Source of the DNA: Lepidodermella squamata
Lineage: Eukaryota > Gastrotricha
Length of the DNA: 64,000 nt
Direction: 5' to 3'
Assembly: GCA_047495785.1 (NCBI GenBank)
Contig: JBLDXI010000045.1
Location: 806,001-870,000, forward strand
Part shown: one piece after another, positions 50,802-59,819 of the stretch
Numbering within the stretch: the first letter of the stretch is position 1
Layout of the letters: every line of letters begins with the position of its first letter
Program-made: the position numbers and the translations under genes
The notes under the pieces: model-generated
Databases searched by the model: none
What the model saw: only the letters and a program-made list of their open reading frames with translations
Told to the model about the DNA's origin: nothing

Positions 50802-52479
50802 ATGTCAAGATTAGCATGGCTTATTTTTCTATGCGGAGCAGCCGCTGTTCTGTCGCTGGCAGCATCGAATCCTTGGCATCAAGCGGAAGAAGAATACGAA
50901 GATGAAGAGGTTGGTAGCCTTTCAATACATAGATGTGTGATATCGAATATTGCTACAGGAAGGCTGTGTGATTCCGAAGTTGTCTAACTCGTTCAAAATA
51001 AAGTCCCTCAAGTACTCCATTTCATCGCCACATGATCAATTTACTGGGACGAAGGACGAGGAGAGAGTTCCTCTTGGTTCGCGATTGTTCATCGCTTGCG
51101 AGGCCGGTTATAAAGTAGATGGCCCGAAAGAGCATGCTTGCAAACGAGATGGAACTTGGGATATCACTCCCAAGGGTTGCGTTCCAAGTAAGGAAAAGAG
51201 ATCATCTATCATTTCAAAACAAGGTTAAGAGAGTTGAAATTGTAATTTTTACAGCACTAAGCACTGAAACTGCTACCGCAGTTGCGACTGAAGAGGAATA
51301 CGAAGATGACGAAGAAGGACCAACCTCACCTGAACCAACCACTCTCGCTGAAAATACCACGAAACCGACCAGCCAGACTATAGCTGATTCCTCACAATCT
51401 AATACCAATCCTGAGCAATCCTCGGAAGGTATGCGAAAGGCATTTTTGCAAGAAGGCTGTATTATTCCGAAGTTGTCTAACGTTTCCTTAATGTACATCT
51501 TTTCATCTCCACGTTATAATCCTGCCGTTACCGAGGGGGCGAGAGTTCCTATTGGTTCGCTCTTGTTCATCATCGCTTGTAAGATTGGTTATAAAGTTGA
51601 TGATACGACATGGCCTGCTTGCAAACGAGATGGAACGTGGGATATCACTCCCCAGGGTTGCGTTCCAAGTAAGGAAGATATCATCATATAAAACAATGTT
51701 AACAGCTTGAAATTGGAATTTAAGAGGACGAACAAACCTCACCTGAACCAATCGAAGGAACCACGAACCCAACCAGCCAGACCCCAGCTGGTCCGTTACA
51801 ATCTAATACCGAGCCTGAGCAATCCACGGAAGCTGCTTCGATAAGCGCTGAAACATTAACTTCCTTGGCTGCCGGTGAATCGATTGAAAGCACCACGGAA
51901 GAATCCATTTCATGGACAACGGAAGCTACTTCAAGCCCCATTGAAATTTCTCAGCAATCACAAGCGGGTGAATCTGCTGAGAGTAAAGCCTTGGAAAACA
52001 CCACCGAAAAATCAGTCGATGAAGCCAAAGAGATTTCTAATACTGAGCCAGTATCTACAACTGCCGAAGCTTCCTCAATTCCGCTTACAAAAACCGAATC
52101 AAATCCTGAAGATACTACAGTTGCTTCGAAAAGAGCCGAAATGTCAGCATCCTCGGCGGCTGACCAATCGATTGTAAGGACCATTGAAGCGCCGACTTTG
52201 TCGGCAACTGAGGTTACTTCAAGCCCTACCGCTGCGTTATCTCAGCGATCACAAGAAGTAGATGAATCTGCTCAAAGAACAACCTTGGAAAAAACCGAAA
52301 TATCAACTGTAGAAGCCAAAGAACCTACTACTGCTAAGCCAGCATCTACAACAACCGAAGCTGCCTCAACGCCGGCGCTCGCGGCTGCATTGACCGATGG
52401 CTTAGCTTGTCGCCGAAATGTTATGAGTTTTAGCCTAAATATAGCCGCCAAGTTCGACGTTTCTTATCTTGGCAATTAA
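50802..52479 (+). CDS. Secreted two-sushi-domain protein with long Ser/Thr/Glu stalk, copy 2
   Basis: 501 residues, four exons: 50802-50909, 50959-51187, 51255-51668 and 51725-52479. Unlike copy 1, the second intron (67 nt) must be spliced to keep frame. Signal peptide LIFLCGAAAVLSLAA; acidic stretch; sushi 1 in exon 2 (GCVIPKL..IACEAGY..HACKRDG..GCVPS). A Thr/Glu linker follows, then sushi 2 in exon 3 (GCIIPKL..IACKIGY..PACKRDG..GCVPS), an internal duplication of sushi 1. The remaining roughly 250 residues are a mucin-like stalk of imperfect repeats (TTEKSVDEAKEIS, TEISTVEAKEPTT). No clear membrane anchor at the end. Probably an extracellular, O-glycosylated adhesion or cuticle-surface type protein; function unproved. 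Confidence 0.85.
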
Positions 52480-52637
52480 GATACATGAGCCACATATTTA
52501 AACCCATAAAAGACTTGTTACATGCGCCCGTGATACAACAAAAGGCGTAATAAAAGCATTATCGGTTCGATTTTGAGCTGATATTTACAAAATTACGGAA
52601 TCTTTTTGGCATAGCTGAATAAGTCGGGAGGAAACAT

Positions 52638-53088
52638 TACCGTAAACTACAGTATAAAGGCCGCATCCTGAATAAAGGCCGCACTCGAATAATCCCCGCA
52701 AAACACCCCATTTTCAACAATTTGGCAATAATAAAGGCCGCGCGCGAATAATCGCCGCACTTAATAGCGATTAGCAGTCACCCTCAATGAGACACCTGGG
52801 GTGACTCCGAGTAGACGGTAGTAGTGCGATTATCCTCACTTCTTAGCGAATAAGTAAACTCATCGCGCTAGCTGCAGATCTTGATTACAGTAAAATCCGC
52901 CCTCTGGCGCACCTGTTACACCCGTTAGTAGTGAATAAACTGCTAGTTCAGCGTGACGGCTGAAAATTCAAGAAAATAAAGGCCGCACTCGAATAATCGC
53001 CGCACCTGAATAATCGCCGCATTTTTCACCCCTTTATGAAAAATCAGGAAAATTAATCCCCGCGGCCTCTATACTGTAGTTTACGGTA
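52638..53088. mobile_element. Inverted-repeat element with internal AATAAAGGCCGC repeats
   Basis: 451 bp. Ends TACCGTAAACTACAGTATA and TATACTGTAGTTTACGGTA are perfect complements with TA outermost. Next to each end lie repeated units such as AATAAAGGCCGCACTCGAAT and AATAATCGCCGCAC. Non-coding. It ends 33 bp from the stop codon of the ureohydrolase gene and may supply its 3' flank. Confidence 0.8.
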
Positions 53089-53121
53089 TGTATTTAGAAC
53101 ACGTCCTTTATTTTCTATAGT

Positions 53122-54084
53122 TTAATTGCGCAAAGCAACACCGCACATGAACGCATATATAAGATGACCTAGCAATCGCCCAGTTCTGTATTCCTCAATG
53201 ACCGGGTTGTATTCCGAGAAATCGATCAGCTTGGTGTTGTTCCACTTCCCAGCTGTAAATGCGATATCCATAGCTTCCTCTGCCGTCAACCCAACAACAC
53301 CAGGACAGCTAACGCCCGGGCAGTAGCTCGATGCAATACTGTCAATGTCGAAAGACACGAAAACGCTGCGTTGCTCGAATGATCGCAGCAAACGTTTGAA
53401 GGCCCATTCGATTCCGCCATCGGTTTTACGAGATTCCCTCAGCCACTTCACGTCGCCATTTTTCGATTTAATATAGCGAACATGTTCATCGGAACATGAT
53501 TCACCTTGGCATGCAAATGCTGCATATTTGAGACCGGGGAATTCCTCTATAAGCTCGCGAAACGGGCTGCCGCAGTGAGCGAGAAGTTGAACCTGGCCGT
53601 TGCTGTCGACTTTTTCGATCAATGGACGCACGTCAAGGTGCGCATCGATGTTGACTACGGCAGCATTATCGCCTCCTCCGACTTGCTTAACAAACGCTCG
53701 CCCATTCGGTGCGCTCTGGTCGTTCCCGCCGCCTATGATAATAGGAATATCGCCTTGTCTAAGAACCTCAGCGACGTGGTCCTCCAATTCTTTAGCAGCT
53801 TCCTCGAGCGACTTGGCGGCGTCGTTTCGGACGAAGTGGCCGATTTTTAGGGTTGCGTTTCTTAAATCTGCTCCGTTTTCAGGGTTTAACAGAGTTCCGA
53901 AGGCCGGAAGTCGCTTGAGTAGAGCAGCTGGTCCCTTTGCAGCACCGACGCGACCGAAATTTCTCGCGATTCCTTCATCTTGCTCCCAGCCGAGTAAGAC
54001 GAAGCGAGGTGAACATCCAGCATCAGATTTATTGATCATGTCTCCAATGCGAGGATCGCCTGGTCTGCTCACGTAGCTTTCCAT
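53122..54084 (-). CDS. Ureohydrolase family enzyme, formimidoylglutamase-like
   Basis: 320 residues in a single exon. Arginase/agmatinase fold with binuclear Mn site: GGGNDQS (first ligand position), NIDAHLDVRP (DxHxD ligands), and SFDIDSIASSYCPGVSCP (DxD ligands plus the PGVS-P signature of formimidoylglutamase rather than arginase). The usual His of the GGxH/GGDH motif is Asn here. Formimidoylglutamase splits N-formimino-glutamate to glutamate and formamide in histidine breakdown; this substrate is inferred from motif style. No signal peptide, so cytosolic. Intronless, unlike its neighbours. Confidence 0.85.
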   Translation of the reverse strand: MESYVSRPGDPRIGDMINKSDAGCSPRFVLLGWEQDEGIARNFGRVGAAKGPAALLKRLPAFGTLLNPENGADLRNATLKIGHFVRNDAAKSLEEAAKELEDHVAEVLRQGDIPIIIGGGNDQSAPNGRAFVKQVGGGDNAAVVNIDAHLDVRPLIEKVDSNGQVQLLAHCGSPFRELIEEFPGLKYAAFACQGESCSDEHVRYIKSKNGDVKWLRESRKTDGGIEWAFKRLLRSFEQRSVFVSFDIDSIASSYCPGVSCPGVVGLTAEEAMDIAFTAGKWNNTKLIDFSEYNPVIEEYRTGRLLGHLIYAFMCGVALRN

Positions 54085-54135
54085 ACTACTATTATAATTG
54101 TAAAATTCCTATAAGATATTATGTTGTGTTTCAGC

Positions 54136-54433
54136 TCATGATACACGAACCTTTTGGTAATGGAATCCGTTATCGTGGCGGAAACTAGCGCTGATAGCTG
54201 TTTTATCTTTCGATGGGTCAAAAGTGATATGGTCCCACTCTACTTGAAAGATAATGATCGAGTGGCGAAAAATCTACCTTGAGCCTGAGTTCCTGAGCAA
54301 AAAATCGTCCTTTGTTCGAAAGCAATCGCTGAAACAGTCGCGCCGTTAAATTTCCAGAAGAGCCAACCATTGAGGCTAACTTGGAAGACAATAAAATGAG
54401 AGCACAATAGGGTATAAAACGAGCTATTTTCAT
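54136..54433 (-). CDS. Small secreted orphan protein, two exons
   Basis: About 85 residues. Exon 1, from ATG 54433 (or 54448) to 54278, encodes a signal peptide (ARFIPYCALILLSSKLASMV) and a basic stretch ending AQELRLK. A 40-nt intron (GTAGAT...GTAGAG) joins in phase to exon 2, 54237-54136, which encodes WDHITFDPSKDKTAISASFR and ends QKVRVS. Coding composition of exon 2 is convincing but the acceptor is not canonical; TTTCAAG six bases upstream is in the wrong phase. No Cys in the mature part and no family recognised. It lies 51 bp upstream of the ureohydrolase start on the same strand. Confidence 0.5.
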
Positions 54434-54737
54434 GTGCTCGTAAATCATCCGCCCTCAAGTTGGAATTTGAATGCGTGAAATAAATTAGCATTCAAACGGA
54501 TCGTGCTGTTACGCCACCATCAGACTCGTAATTCCAGCTGTGCATTCTAAATTTTCCGCTTTGTTTCAATTGCGTATTTCATGCACCAAGGTTTGTTTAC
54601 ATTGAACTAAAAAAACGCGACCCCTTCAATTAATTATTTTTTATTTTTATTCGCTTAGCGCAATGATAAATGAAACTTTGAAACCTAATTTTTGAAAAAT
54701 ATTCATCGGTGAGAGATGACTGTCACGGGGATCAAAA

Positions 54738-56524
54738 TCACTTTTTGGGGCAAAATACGTCATTAAGATAGTCGATGATTTCGTGGTAACCCTGCCGGCT
54801 GACCTTGGACCGAATTGCCCCGCAGTTGATAGACTCGCAGTGTTGCGCACGCTCCAATTGACTGTGATCTACCCGAGTACAGCCTGCGGCTCGCATTCTC
54901 TCGACCAGCCGCCGATTTTCATCGGCCAACACATCATGCGAGCATGACTGAACAAAAGTACGAGGCATTTGAGCCAGATGCTCATCCGAGGCGAGTAGAG
55001 GCCATGCTCGAATGCATGAGGCTAGTTCCAATATCGCAACAGGGATCTTCGGCACATCTTCCATAATCTTCCGCTTTTTCAACTTTTTCTCGTGTTGCTT
55101 CGATATAATTTCTTCGGTTTCCTGTTCGAAACCGGAATCCATCGATTTCTCCTCATTGCATTCGGCAGAACCAGGAGCAACGAGGTTGATAAGATACCGA
55201 TGTTCGTTCAGCACGTGTTGGTCGTGGTAAATTGCCCTGATTGTTTTCCGACTTGGCCTAACACCGGCGTAAACTGACATGAACCAGCCGAGGTTGGCTC
55301 TGCCGTACTTTCGCGTGTACTTGCGTGAACTTTCGAGACTCATGGTAATCGCTTGACTAACAGGGCAGATGAGCACGCATGCATGCAGTCGATTTTCGCC
55401 GCTTCTAATCAACTCTAAAGCAGTTGCGCAGGCTAAATTACCCCCGGCGCTGTCGCCTGCTATGACAATCTTTTCCGTATCAATCTCAGCCGGTAAACTA
55501 GAATCTGCGAAGTGAGATGAGTTAATTTCAGCGTTGAGAATCGCCCGAGTCACGGCTATGCAGTCATCCAGGGCACATGGGTAGGGAAATTCCGGGGCTA
55601 ATCGATAATCGATTGATACTACAATAGCACTGGTGTCGCGACACAGCCTTGTAGTAAGAGAATGATACGATCTCGCCGAACCCATCATCCAGCCTGAAAT
55701 CGAGAAATTTCATATTTTTTAGGATGGAATATAAATTTTCGAAATCTCCCATATGACCTCAATATTTCCAAAAATATGTTCTCGCTGCCGCTTGAATTCA
55801 AGCTTTTTTGTTCACGTGAATACAACATGAACGAGTAACACCTGCGCACGTGGGTAAACAATAGCCGCGTGATTTTTTCATGTTTTTGGTCCTAAACTGT
55901 TTTATGTGGGCAAAATGGTGTGGAATTCACTGAGCCCGAGCGTGCGTGGCGTACTTGCTCGATTAAAAATACGTGAGCATCCTTCGGCCATGGGGCTAAA
56001 ATTCTTTGTCTAATTTCATAACAAAAATTCGAGTTCTCCAAAATACACGCAAAAGACCACAAATTGCGCTCACCTCCTCCGTGAATATAAATCAGACAGG
56101 GCAATTTAGTAAGGAAGACGCAGCTTTGCTCATCGACTGCTTTCACTGGCCGATAAATGCGGACTTTGACCCCGGCGATATTCGACTTGGAATGGTGAAC
56201 ATGAGGATGCTGAAGCCGTTTCGATCCACTGAAGGCCCTCATAAAACGCCGCATGACGCTGTAGTAGGCGCCTTTGAAGCCGAAACGCGATAGCATTTCG
56301 CCGAGACCGAGCGCCCCACTGGCCGAGCCCAACAAGAGCCGACGTCGCCACCGATTCTCAAGGTAAGCTTTCCTGACTTTAGCATCCTCCTCGTCTTCCA
56401 GGAATTCCGGTCCTTCGGCGATTATTTCGTCCGCGCCCATTGCTATTGTCAACCGGCGGCTGTTTTTTCTGCCAACAATTGACTCACTGTCGATGAATTT
56501 CAGCTCTTCATCGCTAGCTGCCAT
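54738..56524 (-). CDS. Alpha/beta-hydrolase, hormone-sensitive lipase / AADAC family
   Basis: 468 residues, two exons: 56524-56074 and 55693-54738; the 380-nt intron splits the oxyanion-hole motif HGGG|W. Landmarks: YIHGGGWMMGS, VSIDYRLAPEFPYP, nucleophile elbow GDSAGGN, acid region SHDVLADENRRL and a late His in ERAQHCES (less typical than the usual GFxH). A Lys/Glu-rich insert (about 55180-55060, KQHEKKLKKRKIME) interrupts the cap/lid region, as regulatory inserts do in hormone-sensitive lipases. The first roughly 70 residues are acidic, no signal peptide. Predicted ester or acylglycerol hydrolase; substrate unknown. Confidence 0.88.
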
Positions 56525-57400
56525 TATTTTACCGCCGATACCTCGATTTGTCAATTAGTTGAATTAGTTTTAAAAACAAATTGCTAGCGAGTGTGAAATA
56601 AACAATAAAAAAGTTGCCGGCAAACCGCGTGTGTACTCAAGAAGTACTTTTTTAGCTGTTGGGTGCGTGTGACCCCGCGATTTCAAATGATGAATCTTAG
56701 ATAATATATAGCTACTTTTTTCGACAGCGAATAATAAGGAATATTACGGCGCAGTATAGTCGACAACAGGTAACGGGGCACACACGTGCTGCTTGTTAAC
56801 CCCGTCTTTTCGCGGACTTTGGACCCGCATGAGCCTTTTGTCGTTCTCGGTAATGAGATACACGCCGTGGCGCCCTCAGTCAAGAGTGGGCTCGCGCTTA
56901 ACACTCATTATCCTTATACTTCACGAATGAAAAAAATGAAAAATACCGGCAATATACACAAACAAGCGCAGCGTATTTCTGGCGGGGAATTTTAGAGTAA
57001 GTAATACGGCGGCAAAACAAACAAATAGCTGAACACTCTTTCATTTGATCCTCTCCAAGTTGAGAGCATTACAATTATAGTTGTCATTAGGAAATTTCTG
57101 GCGAAATTGACCAACAAAACCGCGTTAATCTGATCTTGGCACTTGTGAGCTTTCGTGGTGGAAATAAAAGTTGACAAGTCATCATTTATCTCTCAGGGTT
57201 CAAAGTCCAATTTCAGGTAACATGACTGCTGTATTCAGCTATTCACCCTGAAACTCGGGACAACGTCATAAAACAAAAATGACAAAACTCACAGCGACTT
57301 TATTTTTTTTTCATCAACTCAACATCAAAGTTTTACAGTGAAAACAATAAGTATTATTTATAAAAATAATTACAAAATTACTATACATTTTGATAATTAG
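56525..57400. other. Intergenic stretch
   Basis: No gene supported. An open frame of both strands around 56780-56910 has mixed coding-like composition but no splice context. The right end holds the 3' flank of the Ly6-like gene. Confidence 0.4.
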
Positions 57401-58340
57401 TTAGGCGCTAAAATTCGAAAAATAAGTTGCAGCTAATAGCGATGCCAAAGATAGCAAAGGCAGCGAAGCGAGGCTGATGGCGCCGGAGAAGGCTTTGCAC
57501 GTCAGGCCACGATTGCAGTTATCTGAGCAACACGTGCACATTTGAACGCTAGAAAATGCACCGGCATTTGTGTCGTAGGCGATGCTAGACTCGAAGCAGG
57601 CATTAACCTGCGGGTAATACGTTCCGGGCAGGGTAGCTGGCGGCTGGACGTAGCCGGGTGCTCGCCACGCAGTCCACGGTACAGGCTGAACCCAAGCAGC
57701 CCACGGTGCTGGTTGAACCCAGGCAGACCACGGCGCCGGCTGAACCCATGGCGCCCAAGGTGCGGGCTGCGTCCATGGGGCCCAGATCGCGGGCTGTACT
57801 GCCCAAGGCTGCGTCCAAGGCGCCCATGGTACGGCACCCCAAGCAACGGGAACTGGCGACCAGCCAACAGGTGGTTGGCCCCAACTTGACCAGGCAGCGA
57901 CGGACCAGGCTGCAGACCACGCCCCGGACCAAGTTGTCCACGAAGGCCGCGATCCGGGCGCCTGTTTAGGGCGGTACAGGTCAGTTGCTGCGGGGATCAT
58001 GCCATTCAAATTGAACTGAGCTGAACTACCGCACACCCAGATCCAGATGGCGCCTCGATTGCCGTAATATTTTCCGCGCTAAAATATGTCCAGAAATAGG
58101 CCAAGAAATTTTAAGGAAGTTTCAAATTACCGCGCAGACATCACAACCGGTCTGCTGCCGACCATTTGATGGGTAATCGGAATCGGCATCCGTAGAGCCG
58201 ACGTAACAAGTCAAGGCTGAAATAAAAGAGCAATTGAAATTCGGATGACCAGTTTTATTTGTGAATTTACCAGCAGCTCTGTTTGCGAAGATGGCGATTA
58301 GGAGGAAGGATAATTTTCCGGGCGACATTTCACTTGACAA
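57401..58340 (-). CDS. Ly6-like GPI protein with Trp-rich repeat insert
   Basis: 277 residues, three exons: 58340-58271, 58216-58131 and 58078-57401; phases agree. Signal peptide (KLSFLLIAIFANRAA). The mature start LTCYVGST and the late block CFESSIAYD...VQMCTCCSDNCN match the ends of a three-finger (Ly6/uPAR-type) domain: C-Y at the beginning, CC-x4-CN at the end. Between them lie about 90 residues with 21 Trp, including repeats of PAPWAPWVQ type (four or five near-identical units, 57780-57650). The C-terminus is a GPI-type signal (ISLASLPLLSLASLLAATYF). So a cell-surface anchored protein; the low-complexity loop is the odd part. Confidence 0.75.
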
Positions 58341-59819
58341 ATCACAGGGAGGCGGCAGGTGGCGACGGCTTAAATTTTGAGCTGTTTCGATAGCTATTCA
58401 ATTACTATACTGCCTGTGGCGTGTAATGACTTAGAACCGGCTCGAGTTCGCAAGTTGCGTGACGCAGAAATCACTCAGTATGAGCGCGCTCCTTAGGCAA
58501 GCAGCCCAGGTATAACGACGGTGTCCCAGGAGCCGGAAGCGCTGGGCATGCTCACTTCCGGCGTTGCTAAGCGTTGCTGTAAATAAACAAAAGTCGGCGC
58601 TTTGTGTTAGCCAACTGCGTGCTTAGCAATTCGTAAACTTGGCTGACTTCACTTGCCGACGGATGCTAAAACACAGAGGCTACTATTCAGAACGCTGCGG
58701 TCGCGGGAATATTTTCAAATCTATACCGTAAATAAAAAATGTTTACCGGGCCGGCAATCGAACCCGTGATAAAATAGTGCAATCTACGCAGTAGTGTCAC
58801 CATGGTGATTTTTTCCTTATATCAAAATTCTCACTGCTATATTATTTTGCAATAAAAAAGTAGAGAGTTAAAAAGGAACGCAATCCCATGCATCCATTGA
58901 GTGTATACTAGAAAATTTATGCAGCCTAAAAGCTTGAAAACGGAAAATTCTTAGCAATTGGCTTCAAGTTTAGCGGTGTCTTGGAACAAAATTTCAAGCT
59001 GGATATACTGTCAATAAAATAACAGAATCTTTTTGTGGAACCGAATTTCGAACGTTGGCACCAAACGCAAAATATTTTTTTGGTATTGTTTAATCAATCG
59101 TGCGATTCCTGGAAATTTAGAAAACGCAGTTTAAGGTGATTTTGGTTCCGAAACAGGCAATATTTGCAAGTAAGACCCATAAAAAAATTTCGCACGATTT
59201 TGGACAATATTTGGACTTCAAGAATAATGGGTCTTCCTGTTACCGTAACCAAATTAACGGTGAGCCGAACCTACTTTGCCGTAGCGGAACCAAATATGCT
59301 TATAGCGTAACCAAATTTGGAAATTCTCTAGTGCCCTGAAATCACTTTTCGGATTTTTTTGCGGGTCAACATTGACCACAATAATTTGACGAAAATCACC
59401 AGTATATTCAGCGTAAAACATTCTCTACAAGACAGAGTGTTCAATTCAGAAGTCATGCTTCACCTATAATTCAAATATAATTATTCAAAAAATGACTCTC
59501 GGCATATTTCGGCTTTGGTTCCGCTAAAAGATATTCTGAAGAATAATTGCTCGAATTTGAAAGCTGAGTTTGCTACCTTCAAACAGAATCCTCCTTTTTT
59601 TGATGATTATTACGTGTATTTTTTGTTCATTATTCTGTGTCAAAACCTGCTTGAATCGAGCTTGGTTCGACTCAATTTTCCCATTAAAAAACGGTCACGG
59701 AATCGTTGTCAAAAATGAAAAGAAACACAGATATTCGATGTAAATATACATTTTTATTCGATTTTTTTACATATTCGAAATTAATTTTTGCACAAAAAAT
59801 GATGAATATTTGCAATTGT
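58341..59819. other. Intergenic stretch
   Basis: No gene supported. At 58745-58765 a tRNA-like B-box (GGTTCGATTGCC on minus) follows a TACCGTAAAT, perhaps a SINE or element fragment. Confidence 0.35.

Larger units (their letters stand above)
49453..51330. repeat. Segmental duplication, copy 2
   Basis: Matches 45947-47600. It has extra internal tandem material at about 49890-50150, where a segment with CGTACAGA(A/C)AAAAG and AATACATG(C/T)CGCT is repeated. Confidence 0.85.

Noticed and set aside
51427-51450. 24-nt intron before the second sushi domain
   Set aside because: It is in frame and too short for splicing; read-through gives a continuous protein.
57502-57969. Open frames on both strands over the Trp-rich repeats
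   Set aside because: They are shifted readings of the repeat DNA; only the frame with the Ly6 Cys blocks and GPI signal is linked to a signal-peptide exon.
58735-58800. tRNA gene on minus strand
   Set aside because: B-box is present, but stems for a full cloverleaf and a plausible anticodon arm are missing.
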